DNA of 64,000 bases from Straminergon stramineum (taxonomy: Eukaryota > Streptophyta > Bryopsida > Hypnales > Calliergonaceae): positions 1,366,501-1,430,500 of the forward strand of contig OY987268.1 of assembly GCA_963920665.1 (NCBI GenBank). The letters are read 5' to 3'. The notes beneath the pieces are model-generated. The model saw only the letters and a program-made list of their open reading frames with translations. It had not been told where the DNA came from and searched no databases. Positions 1 through 9,672 of the stretch are shown here, one piece after another. A program made the translations under genes and the position numbers. Position 1 is the stretch's first letter. Every line of letters starts with the position of its first letter.

Positions 1-14
1 GTCAAATTGTTGCA

Positions 15-449
15 ATGTCGGGAGTGGAGGACGAATCGGAGGACGAGGTGGTGTTTGTGAAGGAGGTTCCTGCAGCGGGGGATCGAACATTGGCAAAATT
101 TCTCCAATTGATGAAGCAACCTAAGAAGGAAGGAGAAGCCGGATCGTTGGGAGTAAGCGGAGCAGGTGCGAGTACTGTCAGTCTGGTCCGATCGGTACCC
201 TGGCCAGCTTTAGACGAAAAATTGGGGTTTTATCGTAAACTAGAGATCGTGAAGACTATGAATGAAGCTGGGGTACTGGGTTTTCTTTCTTGTAGTTTGG
301 TGCAGGTTCAAGTCCAAGATCAAGAGGTGGCGGAATTTGTAGAGAAATATCAATCGGCGGAGCGAGCTGGTTTTGTGCGGGGGAAACGATTGGAGTTGAA
401 AGAGGAAGTGGTGAGTAAAGCATTGAAGTTGCCAAATTCTGGAGTTTGA
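15..449 (+). CDS. N-terminal part of a transposon-associated coiled-coil protein, cut by an in-frame TGA
   Basis: This 144-residue reading frame is in the same frame as the 802-residue frame that starts at 453, and only TGA-GTT separates them. The pair therefore looks like one gene broken by a single stop (CGA to TGA would be a simple deamination). Residues 1-60 are acidic and serine-rich. Residues 72-144 hold a stretch FYRKLEIVKTMNEAG, then VRGKRLELKEEVVSKAL, ending in KLP. This spacing resembles the VRGK...in..LLglp pattern of the plant transposon-associated/mobile-domain families. No stop lies between base 3 and the ATG, so the frame could begin upstream of the window. Known: such proteins occur with plant transposons. 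Inferred: homology to the minus-strand gene at 4292-5479, which has VRGRPQTWTDEVWAKVYGFP at the equivalent place. Function is unknown. Confidence 0.6.
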   Translation: MSGVEDESEDEVVFVKEVPAAGDRTLAKFLQLMKQPKKEGEAGSLGVSGAGASTVSLVRSVPWPALDEKLGFYRKLEIVKTMNEAGVLGFLSCSLVQVQVQDQEVAEFVEKYQSAERAGFVRGKRLELKEEVVSKALKLPNSGV

Positions 450-452
450 GTT

Positions 453-2861
453 ATGAGCTTGAGTGAAGAAAAATATCCGATTGGTGGGTGTTTTTCAACA
501 CCAGACCGCAGTACATCAATTGAGAACCAGATGGAGAACCCCAATCGGATTTTAAAGGGGAAATTGACATTGGAGTGGAGAGAGATGGTGGATTTTGTGC
601 AACGTTGGCTTTTCTTGGATTTGGAAGTCGATTGGGTTGATTTACAGGTGGTGGTGGCCGCGGTGGCTTTGTTTCAGCATGGTGTTAGAATCAATTGGGC
701 GAGATTGGTGGCGCGACGACTTCACCAATTGGTGGAAACTGTTGAATTGAATCCAACTGATTCAGAGAAGACTTTTTGCGGAGGGTTTTATCTTATGAAG
801 ATCTTTGATATGGCTGACACAATTGCTGCCACGGTGAAGGCGGAGAAGGAAGGAAAGCAAGACCAATTGGTAATTGCACCAGTGTCACAAGTCTTACAGG
901 AGCTAGAGTTTTATCAGAAACTGGCGCAAGAGGCAAACCAATTGGTCAAGTTATCAGCACAACCCACCATTTTTGAGGATTATGCACAACTCAAGGAACA
1001 GAATGAGTTTATCCAGAGCCAAAACCAATCGTTGCAATTGCAGGTGGTCCAATTGAAGAGTACTGATACGGGTGAGTTGATTCAACAATTGACAGATCTC
1101 CGGTTACAATTGGAGAACACTGAGAAGGAGGCAATGACACGGAAGATAGCATCTACCGACCTCCACTCCAAGCATATTCAATTACGATTGGAGGTGGTGA
1201 ATCAGCAGCAGAAAATTGAGGAGCTGACCAAATTGTTGCAAGAATCAGAACAAAATCGTGAATTACTCACGCAGTCAACAACCGATCGGAAGGGGAAAGC
1301 AATTTTTATAGAGGAACACGAGGAAGCTTCCTTGGCATTGCAAGATAGAGGGATTTCTGTGGAAGGCCTATTGGCTTTATCTTCGTATCTTTCACCTGCA
1401 CACAACCTGGAGAGAGCTTACACGTATGATCGACAGGTTTTCTTTTTGATTGCCGAAGTATCGTTACAACAAAGTCTATCGTTGAATGCGTTTCGAGCTG
1501 TGTGGGAATTAGCTGAGCTGCTTAAACAAGAAGACCTATTGGTGGAAATTATTGTGCAGGGAGATTTACTTTTGGAAGATTATGTTGCAGCCTATTGGTG
1601 CATTGGAGACCTTGGAGCCCGTCTGTTACGTTATTATCACCAATTGGAGGAGGTTCAAGCGGATCGTTACCGATTGGAAGTCCAAGGTGCGGAGCGGTTG
1701 AGGGAGCCCAAGTGTGCTGAATGGGGAAAGATGGTGGCGACAAGACTGGCGACCAATTGGACGCAGTGCTCGATTGACGATTGGAAATTAATATTGCACG
1801 AGTTATTAGGTGAATACCAATCGGAGGGGTGGCTGGTCGAGATGGTTAAGGATAACCAAGCCCGGTCGGTAAGAACACAATTTTCTGATGTGCATCCCAG
1901 TGAATATTTCTATACCTATCGGGATACCAAGATTCGGCTGGAGCGAATGATTAAGGCACGAAGTTTTTCACAGTTGTTACCATTTGAGTTGGACACACAG
2001 GCTATTTTTAAGAATAAATACAATTGGCAAGTGTCACCCGAGGCTATTGTGGGGATGCCGTTGAATTTGGATACTTGGAGTTTTGCGACAATTGGTAGTT
2101 CTACAGATGAGCAATTCTTGGGCAAATGGGAGAATTTATTTTCCACTGTGAGTGATCGATCGGATGTGTTATTATGGGAGGCTCTACTCTGGGTTGGTAA
2201 GGACTATCACCATGAACAATCGGCCTTGAGCAAGCCTATCGAAGCGCTGATATCGGGCGAATCCAATCTCCGATTGGATTTTAGTGAAGTGTCAGAGAAA
2301 GTCCAGGAGAATCCGAATTTCTGTTCAGTGGCTCGACATTATAAGTGGCGGATCGATGCTCAATTGGACACGGTGTGGTATAATTGGCCAGTGATTGAAG
2401 GGAAGTGGCACGATTGGCAAGCATGTGTGGTTTCTTATCTCAAATTTTGGCAGGACCACAAATCCCATCGTGATCCAGTTTGTTTCCGAGCGGCCGTTTT
2501 CTGTAAAGCTTTGGCGGAATGGTGCCAGTTCTTCAAGATTATTATCGATCCACGATTGGGAGGGCGTATGTTACAGGACGGTGAGCTGTATGCGAGGTTG
2601 AATTACAATTGTTGTCGCAAGATGCGATTGTTGGAGTTAATGTTTATGATGCAATTCTTACAGGGAGCTCGTCACAATTTGATTGGTGATAAGAAGGCCA
2701 ATCGGAGAGGCCCAATGGATGTTTTCTTGAACCGAGACAGAGACGGTTCTCTTCAGCGGGAGCGAGCTAATTGGAGAGCATTATCAGTCCACTGTGACAA
2801 GGCTAACGAGGAGGCCCGCCGCAAGGGTGCATCACGATTGGTTTATCAGATGCCGCTGTAG
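453..2861 (+). CDS. Large coiled-coil protein, main part of the same transposon-associated gene
   Basis: This 802-residue frame continues the 15-449 frame. Residues about 35-115 form a helical domain with INWARLVARRL and CGGFYLMKIFD, comparable to VSWGKVIGSVV and IGPYLFHLYHH in the 395-residue paralogue at 4292-5479. Residues about 145-285 are a long heptad-rich coiled coil (many Q, L, E). The last ~480 residues are tryptophan-rich (NWPVIEGKWHDWQ, CCRKMRLLELMFMMQFLQG) and I do not recognise them. No catalytic motif, zinc knuckle, protease or reverse transcriptase is visible. The coding DNA is packed with CAATTG and CGATTGG, which fall in all three codon phases (Gln-Leu, Asn-Trp, Ser-Ile-Glu). 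The codon content therefore appears shaped at DNA level. It could be a Gag-like or accessory protein of a transposon, or a domesticated derivative. No intron is apparent. Confidence 0.65.
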   Translation: MSLSEEKYPIGGCFSTPDRSTSIENQMENPNRILKGKLTLEWREMVDFVQRWLFLDLEVDWVDLQVVVAAVALFQHGVRINWARLVARRLHQLVETVELNPTDSEKTFCGGFYLMKIFDMADTIAATVKAEKEGKQDQLVIAPVSQVLQELEFYQKLAQEANQLVKLSAQPTIFEDYAQLKEQNEFIQSQNQSLQLQVVQLKSTDTGELIQQLTDLRLQLENTEKEAMTRKIASTDLHSKHIQLRLEVVNQQQKIEELTKLLQESEQNRELLTQSTTDRKGKAIFIEEHEEASLALQDRGISVEGLLALSSYLSPAHNLERAYTYDRQVFFLIAEVSLQQSLSLNAFRAVWELAELLKQEDLLVEIIVQGDLLLEDYVAAYWCIGDLGARLLRYYHQLEEVQADRYRLEVQGAERLREPKCAEWGKMVATRLATNWTQCSIDDWKLILHELLGEYQSEGWLVEMVKDNQARSVRTQFSDVHPSEYFYTYRDTKIRLERMIKARSFSQLLPFELDTQAIFKNKYNWQVSPEAIVGMPLNLDTWSFATIGSSTDEQFLGKWENLFSTVSDRSDVLLWEALLWVGKDYHHEQSALSKPIEALISGESNLRLDFSEVSEKVQENPNFCSVARHYKWRIDAQLDTVWYNWPVIEGKWHDWQACVVSYLKFWQDHKSHRDPVCFRAAVFCKALAEWCQFFKIIIDPRLGGRMLQDGELYARLNYNCCRKMRLLELMFMMQFLQGARHNLIGDKKANRRGPMDVFLNRDRDGSLQRERANWRALSVHCDKANEEARRKGASRLVYQMPL

Positions 2862-4291
2862 TGGACTCCAGGGTGTGATATCTTGTTAATTCCCTATGGT
2901 GTATCGTCCAAGAGTGCACGATTGGAGATGAAGCCGGATTCTTCCCAGCCACTTGTTAAAAAGCAAAAGAAATGACTGTGTTTGCGGGGACGCAAACAGA
3001 TGAGAAGGGGGCCATGTAGTCTGATTTTTACTTTTAGTTTTATCAATTGGTTGTTTTTGTGTGTTATATTCGTAGTTTACCAATTGGTAGTGTAGTTATA
3101 GTGTCTATACTAGGCTTTTACGGTGTAGATTCCGATTGGGATCGGTGTGGTGATTTAGAAGGTTAATTTTCCAATGGGCAGTTGGTGGTTTCAGATGGAG
3201 GTCGGCTGGTAGTTATTAGGTTGGTTTTTTCTTTCAATCGAGTTCAGTTGACCTCGAGTATGCAGGGACTCCTTCCAATTGCCGGAAGTAAAACAATTGT
3301 GTGATTTGTAATTTTGTGTTTGATTTGAGGAATTGTGAATGTTTGCAATTGTGAGTGTGTGCTGTGGTTGTGTGTGTATGTTCAATTGGTGAATTTTGAG
3401 TATTGATTGTGAGTAAACGATTGGAAGAAAAGTGATAATGAAATTTGTGATAAATTGAGGGAATTGTGGAGTGTTAAGTTTATGATTGAACTTGGGTTAA
3501 TTAAGGCAAAGTAAGGAATTTGTGAATGAGCCAATTGGATATTAAATTATGATTGATTTGAGGAGTGTATTGAGTAACTATGAGTATCAAACCAATCGTG
3601 AATGTGTGTAATAAGAAATTTGGGAGTTTCAGTGAAGAAGAAATCAATTGGAATTATCAATGTGAGTAATTAACTGTGATTGTGTAATTGAATAAGAATT
3701 ACCGATAGGGATATAGATTGGAATGAATACTGGGAAAAGCAATCAGGGAAGATTATAACTGGATTGCAAATAGAAGAAACAATTGGGTAAAACAATACTG
3801 TGAAGTGAATGAGAAAATAAATTAACATGATGATTAAATTAGAACAATTGGAGAGAATTATATAAAATTCATAAAAAAATAAAAATAAAAAATAATAAAT
3901 AATAAAAAAATAAAAACAAAGACATAAAAATAAATTGAATAAAGAGGAGCGAAAAGAAAAGATAAAAAGATTTATCTATCGACAAAAGATGGACAATGCC
4001 AAACTAAGATATTAAAACCACGAGAAAGAAATGAAGGAGATAAATGAAGGAGCAATTGGAGTAAAGAAGGAAGAAATGCAAAGTGGAGTCTAATTAATGA
4101 AGAGAATAAACAAGAGCAAGACAATTGTACTATAGATAAGTGGTCCTAATACTATGGTTATTAAAATGATGTAGGAAATTTGTAATTCAACAATCTTGCA
4201 ATCGAATCTTTTAGGTGATAAATTGTAGATTCCGTGTTGTTTTAAAACCTACCTCCTAGTGTTCGAACTTACGTTCCTTAGGTGATTTATT
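2862..4291. other. Noncoding 3' tract, dense in CCAATTGG motifs, ending in A-rich DNA
   Basis: No convincing gene lies here. CAATTG occurs by eye at 3044, 3081, 3276, 3294, 3346, 3383, 3532, 3645, 3780, 3845, 4053 and 4122, and CGATTGG/CCAATCG at 2919, 3133, 3418 and 3592. The density matches that inside the preceding gene, so this tract probably belongs to the same element. A low-complexity A/T run fills about 3868-3960. The motif stops at about 4.13 kb, which may mark the element boundary. No terminal repeat was found there. Confidence 0.55.
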
Positions 4292-5479
4292 TTAATAGAA
4301 ATAATTTTTGAAATAAATTCCATCTACAATCACCATGTCGGTCGGCTTGTCTACTAACCCGGATAAGTTCTTCAGCAGCTGCAGGGCTTCCTTCTCCCTT
4401 TGTTTTGCTGCAGCCATCTCCCCTTGCGCCCAGCTCAGTCTTGCCTGAAGATCCGCTTTCTCCTTCTCCAGGGCTATGATCTGCTTCTCCTTCCGCTCGA
4501 GGACTTCTGGATTTGGAAGTTTCTTCAATGCATCGAGGATGTCTTTCGGATCCACCTTTAACTCCTGGCTAATCTTCTTGAGCAGATCCGCTAGGTTCTC
4601 GTGGTACTCTTGTGCTTGGAGTACCCAGTTGAACCCAGTCTTGAAGAACCCGGATATACTTCCCTCCTCCTCCTCGGATATCTTCTGCTGAGCCGAAAGC
4701 TTTCCCCACAATGTCAGATCCGTCGACTTCCGGTGCCTCCGCTCCAAGGGTTGCTCATCCTCTTCCGGATCCTCCTCCTCTTCTACCAGCAGCTGCTCCA
4801 TTGTCACCTCTTCTGTCAAGCCGTATTGGAGGATGGTCGCTCCGGTGTTGTATTCCACCATTTCCGCATCGCTAAGAAGCTCTGCGTGGTGGTACAAATG
4901 GAAAAGATACGGCCCTATGGGGCTGGTCTTTCCCTTTCCCATGTTGGCGGCAAGCTTGGTGACTACTGATCCAATCACCTTGCCCCAACTAACTGGTCTA
5001 CCCTCAAAAGCACCAAAGATGGTGTTCGCTACCGTAACCGTAACCCGGGTAGGCTTTTCCGAATACAGGATGGGGATTAAGAACTCTAGGACATGCCTCT
5101 GTCTTGCATCCAGGGAGTCACTAATCGCATACCCTTCCTTGGAATGGGTTGCGTTCTTGAATTTCCCGACCGTAAACTTGTTGGTCCGGGAAGCTGAACC
5201 GGATCCCTTCTTAGGAAATCCGTAAACCTTAGCCCAGACTTCATCAGTCCAGGTTTGAGGCCTTCCTCTCACTATCAACTCATACTGGTTGGAAGCTCCT
5301 ATTATCAACTCCTGAATCATCCGGTCGTTCTTTACGATCCATGGCCGCATGAACAAACCCACACACCCTATCTCACTGAGGTCGTCTTCTAACTGTGATC
5401 TCTCCCTCAGCCTTTCTGGAATGGTTGGACAAACCATCCGGCCGGTGACCAAAGTCTTCCGGATATCTCCCTCTGCCAT
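4292..5479 (-). CDS. 395-residue transposon-associated coiled-coil protein, convergent with the first gene
   Basis: This is a single uninterrupted minus-strand frame starting MAEGDIRKTLVTGRM. Residues about 40-90 contain VGLFMRPWIVKND, QELIIGA and VRGRPQTWTDEVWAKVYGFP, the pattern of the plant mobile/transposon-associated N-terminal domain. Residues about 125-205 are helical with FEGRPVSWGKVIGSVV. An acidic stretch (VEEEEDPEEDEQ) follows, and the C-terminal third is a coiled coil (EKQIIALEKEKADLQARL). The order mobile-type domain, helical domain, coiled coil is the same as in the gene at 15-2861, so the two look like distant paralogues. The DNA is enriched in TCCGGAT/GGATCC, unlike its neighbour. 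Flanking 5480-5760 shares this motif. Function is unknown. It could encode a Gag-like protein or an accessory factor. Confidence 0.65.
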   Translation of the reverse strand: MAEGDIRKTLVTGRMVCPTIPERLRERSQLEDDLSEIGCVGLFMRPWIVKNDRMIQELIIGASNQYELIVRGRPQTWTDEVWAKVYGFPKKGSGSASRTNKFTVGKFKNATHSKEGYAISDSLDARQRHVLEFLIPILYSEKPTRVTVTVANTIFGAFEGRPVSWGKVIGSVVTKLAANMGKGKTSPIGPYLFHLYHHAELLSDAEMVEYNTGATILQYGLTEEVTMEQLLVEEEEDPEEDEQPLERRHRKSTDLTLWGKLSAQQKISEEEEGSISGFFKTGFNWVLQAQEYHENLADLLKKISQELKVDPKDILDALKKLPNPEVLERKEKQIIALEKEKADLQARLSWAQGEMAAAKQREKEALQLLKNLSGLVDKPTDMVIVDGIYFKNYFY

Positions 5480-6264
5480 ATCAAACCACTCTAAAATCTG
5501 AAGACACTCTAGCTTTTCACCCGAGCACTAACTCACCACTCTTTCACTCAGCTATGCGCGCACAAAACAGTTGTGGGAAAAGAGGGAGAACAAATGGGAG
5601 TGGCGGGGTTAGGTATCCATCAAAATACCGACCGTTTGTAAAGCTGACCGTTTACCCGTAACAAGTCCCTAATTTCTAGACCGGAAGTCTAGACCGTAGG
5701 CTGTCGCTATCCGGATCCGGCCTCGATCCCGTTACGGATTAGCTGGAGTGTTTTCTTAGTCTAAATGAGTTGTTTAGGCTAAGAGTGCTGTAATCCTTTT
5801 TACCTATTAGAAATTTTGAAAAATTCTATATAGTTATACCCTCATAAATACTAACATGGTGACTTCTAAGATTACGGCTCGCAACAAATCTTATCACCAA
5901 AGCCATCCCAAATCATTCAAGCAATTTCAAATTATAAGGCACCAAAGTTGTAAATTCCAACCACATACCACTTGTGATGATATATTTCTTCAAGCTATTT
6001 AGGTTGGTCATATCCACTTGTGAATTCATGGTATACACACATCCCCCCAAACCACTTCTATTTCACAAACAATTCCATACAATTTTGGTTTTTAAGTGGA
6101 AGAAGGAATAAAAATACTTGAAATTGGATTTTTAGTGAAAAAATCACTTTTCAAAGTTGGTGATTATGGAATTGAAAGCCTAAGGAACACCATAATTCTT
6201 AAACAATTGTGTGCATCTTCTTAAATTTACAAATCTCCAAAGGGGGAAGAGAATACAAATTGTT
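5480..6264. other. 5' flank of the minus-strand gene, then AT-rich spacer
   Basis: Bases 5480-5770 are moderately GC-rich and carry more TCCGG sites, including a cluster at 5709-5720, so they plausibly hold the leader or promoter of the 4292-5479 gene. From about 5790 the sequence is AT-rich with no recognisable feature. Confidence 0.35.
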
Positions 6265-6830
6265 GCTACTATAGCAACAAACCACCTCCTACTAGAACAT
6301 TCGCTCTATCTTTGTCCTTGCTTCAAATTTAGCTAGTCTTAGCTTTTAGAAATCTAACTTGTCAAGCTACATCATTTCCTAATTTTCATCTTGTTCCACC
6401 TTACCATTCTCCCAATATCATTTGCTAATGTGAGTAGTCCCATTTGAAGGCAACAATTAAGTTCTCATACAAAATTGGTTGCCCCATCTTTGAACTTGAT
6501 TTGAATTTGAAAATATTTAGCTTTTTAAAAAACTAACATGCAAAGCCAAATTATTCTCAAAACTCAACTTGTTCCACTTCAACATTCTTCAAAAATCGTT
6601 TGCCAAAGTTGACATTCCTATTTGAAGGCAACAACTAATCACCTCATACCAAATCGGTTTCTCCATCTTTGTCCTTGCTTTGTCCTTGGCAAGCCTTAAT
6701 TTTCTAAGAAGCTAACTTGCCAAGCTACGTCTTCTCCAAATTTAGCTCATTTTGATTTAAATTTTTTTCAATATCATTCGCCAAAGTTGGCAATCTCACT
6801 TGGAGTGGGCATTGACCTTCATTTCTCCTC
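6265..6830. repeat. Three degenerate tandem copies of a ~179-bp unit
   Basis: The landmark TTTGAAGGCAACAA recurs at about 6443 and 6621 (178 bases apart). The landmark ATCTTTG(TCC/AAC)TTG recurs at about 6307, 6487 and 6665. Between them the three units share the order of CTAACTTG(T)CAAGC, TTGTTCCAC and CATTYGCCAAAGTTG-type blocks. The copies are diverged by perhaps a quarter. No protein is encoded. It looks like a small, old satellite-type array. Confidence 0.7.
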
Positions 6831-6927
6831 AAAACCCTAATTATAACTTTTCACCTCCTTCTAGAGATATATCAAAAACTTTTAAGAGTTTGCACATGCA
6901 CTAGTTTGCTCATACAATATAAATTAA

Positions 6928-7055
6928 GGTAAATGAGCCCATTGTGGGCAAATTGAGAGAAAGTTCATTATGGGCAAAAGTATATTAGAGGTGTACATTT
7001 CATAACTCTAATGTACACCACGATTACAATTTTATCCACAATGGGCTCATTTACC
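6928..7055. mobile_element. Short MITE-like inverted repeat (~128 bp)
   Basis: The left end GGTAAATGAGCCCATTGTGG is matched in inverse orientation by CCACAATGGGCTCATTTACC at the right end, a perfect 20-bp terminal inverted repeat. Similarity continues inward (GCAAATTG versus CAATTTTATC). The centre contains a second small inverted pair around GTGTACATT/AATGTACAC. There is no coding capacity. The target duplication is not clear, so the superfamily is unassigned. Confidence 0.7.
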
Positions 7056-8967
7056 TCACATTATGGTAATTGTGATCAACTTCTGCAACTATTGCAACAA
7101 TAAGAATTCATTTGTTATGAAGTAGGATGCTCTAAAAGCGACCTCTAATACAAGTACACTATGTTTTCTTCAATAAATAAATAGTTTACATTTCAGAAGG
7201 TGATTGCTTTTAGTGATCACTATGTTTCAACTTCAAAAAATTGTAACACATTCCGCAAAGGTTTGAAAAATATGAAACAAATTTGGTTGATTTACATGCC
7301 AAATTGCCAATTCCATTTTTCTTCCTAACAGAAATTCACTGAAATTCTATTTTAAGGAGTTTAGCTTCCTTCCAAATGCAATCAACTCTTAAAAAGTTCA
7401 CTTTAAAAGTAGACTACCTTAGTTTGAAAAAAATATTTAAATGATGTAGTATGCAACCATGATTTAGAAACCAATCTTGTGCCTATGTGTGAGCGCCAAA
7501 TTATCTAACCTTAGTAATTCGTGAACACAACCAGGTTTTGGGTTTCGGCTAAGTGGATCCTACCTTTGGGTGTCTACGTGTGGTCCATTGTGCCTTCCAA
7601 GCAATGGATCTTTTTAATAAGTGCCTAAGTGACCCCAAATTTGTAAGATTCGCTTAATCTACTTCCAATGTTTTGATCGACTGAATGGATGGCCCACTGT
7701 ATGATCTGGATGGAACCTACGCCAGAGAAGAACTAACCTAAGAAACCTCTGTTTCATCTTTTGCCACTTCTAAAAACATAAAACTCAACTCTATCTGACC
7801 TACTTAGTCAAAGTTATGGATGGATGAAGTTTAATCGCTAATCGGTTCCTCAAACTTCATTCATAGATTGCACCTAGCTCCCCAATTCAAAAAGATCCGA
7901 AATGTTAGGGATGGGTCACAAGAATTGCTCCTACCTAGATCTGGAGTTGGGTCCTAATCTAGAATTCCCACGAAATTATCATCCAAGCCTTATCTAAACT
8001 TCATCTGCTAATTCCTCCTAACCTATAATTCGGAATTAACTTTTCTCTCCGACCTTGGACCCTAATTGTTAGCCTCCTCTCAATCTACTTAATTCTCTGT
8101 CAAATCCAAAGTTTAGCTATCTTTCATCCAATTCGACCCTAATCTTCATTTGGAGATAACTTCCTCATTTTTGGCCTGATTTGGGCGTGCCTTAGGGTTT
8201 TGGAAAGCTACGGCCTTCCTCTTTAAGTTTATGTCCTAGGAAATGACCTGACCTATAGTCCTAAGGGTCTGACTTAGGGGTAGGCCTCAGCCAAAGTTAC
8301 TAATAACTAATTAGGGACCTAGGATAAGTTTGGAAAGGTTTAACTCATACCTTGGAACTTGAGTCGTTGATCGTGCCCACTAGAAGCTCTCCCTCCTCTG
8401 CCATGAACTCCCGTGCCGTGATATGATGAACCACCATTCTAATTATAAGATAATTTAACACAAGGGATTATTTGTTGGTTTTATCCTAGTTCTTTCCTCC
8501 TCTCTTCTTTTCTTTCCACTCTATTCTCCCTATGTACTATGGTGGCCCAACTAACCCCACCTCTACCTATGACGCTAATCCTAAGGATGTGTCATATCAT
8601 CCTTCAAGTTGAGCTACTTCTTACGTCCTACATCTTACGTTCTTACATCTCATCCTTAATCTTGTGGGGATCACCTCATTCTAATCTAAAGGCTTAAGTA
8701 AATCCTTGAGGATTTCACCCCTACCTTATCTACTCTTCCTCCCTTCCTTCAAATTGTCTTTCCCCTCGTCATTCTCTCATTCTTCTGGCCTTCCGCCATC
8801 TCAACTTTGTTTGTCTTCCTTCTCCTTGTGTTGGTTGTAGGAGATGGGGCATTGGATTCCCGGCTCCATTTATGGTGCTAGTGCAAAGGCCATGCTCCGC
8901 TTCCTCCACCTCTTCTTCTCCCTAATCCCTGGACTTCCCAATTTTTCCTTCCCATCTCTATCCAACA
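7056..8967. other. Spacer without a recognisable gene
   Basis: The DNA is AT-rich up to about 7.45 kb, then more balanced and pyrimidine-rich (7.5-8.96 kb). The second part reads like an old, degraded repeat or retrotransposon remnant, but I found no primer-binding site, polypurine tract, terminal repeat or conserved protein motif. Short open frames here look random. Confidence 0.3.
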
Positions 8968-9176
8968 ACTATTGTAGAACTCTCAATCCCGAGCTCTATA
9001 CTATAAACTTGACTTCCAAAGCCCGATATTGTAATCTCAACCCCCTAGAGACCAATACTATAAACTTGACCCTCCCAGCTCGATACTGTAATCCCCCGAA
9101 CCTCCAGCCTAATACTATCACCCCCAACCCCCGGCGCCGATATTGTACCCCCCAACCCCGAAACTCGATACTGTAA
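8968..9176. repeat. Regular 28/29-bp tandem repeat (57-bp dimer), eight units
   Basis: A ten-base core, consensus GATAYTGTAA or AATACTATAA, starts at 8968, 8997, 9025, 9054, 9082, 9111, 9139 and 9167. The spacing is therefore 29, 28, 29, 28, 29, 28, 28. Odd and even units differ (ACTATAAAC versus GATAYTGTAA), giving a 57-bp higher-order unit that keeps reading frame. A 110-residue open frame through it (8844-9176) shows a 19-residue repeat (TINLTSKARYCNLNPLETN and diverged copies). The other strand is also open. The frame is probably a by-product of the 57-base period, not a gene. Confidence 0.75.
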
Positions 9177-9544
9177 CCCTTGGCCCCGCTGGTGTCCAAC
9201 CTTGCCTCGCCGACCCACCAGCAGTACCCGACCCGACTCCCTCTCGGATATCGGGGTGCTAGACTAGGATGTTGGTCTGACTAGAATACTGGCTGGGATT
9301 TTTTCTTTGACAAATTTTAGTGCTACTTCCTACGGAGGGCTTGGGTAGTCATGTCTATGCTAGTAGGTGGTGGATTAGACTTGTGGAGGCGAAGGCCCCT
9401 CTCTATCTCACACTAGTCACTCCTCACTCTCTTGCTGACCTCTAATTCTTACTTTTTGAGACCTAAACCTTGGTTTGTTCCCGATACATTTTGGGAACTA
9501 AACCTTGTGGAAAGAGGGCCCATAGGGGCTCATTGTTCTCTTAT

Positions 9545-9672
9545 GTAGTGGTTTTAATAAATTGCTAGGATTTTTTTTAACCCCAGGGGGGTAAAAGCTT
9601 TGCCGTGGTTTTTTCTTTTAACACACTGCTAGGGCTTTTTTACCCCAAGGGGGTTCAAAGCTTCGCTATCAC
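9545..9672. repeat. Diverged tandem duplication, ~66-bp period
   Basis: The block GTGGTTTT...CTGCTAGG.TTTTTT..ACCCCA-GGGGG..AAAGCTTTGC appears twice in succession, at about 9547-9610 and 9613-9671. The second copy differs by several substitutions. There is no coding meaning. Confidence 0.55.

Noticed and set aside
8844..9176. 110-residue open frame and its opposite-strand frame
   Set aside because: Both arise from the 57-base tandem period, contain only repeat-derived sequence, and have no known domain.
6265..9176. CRISPR-like arrays
   Set aside because: The repeat units are degenerate and contiguous, with no unique spacers, and the genome is eukaryotic.
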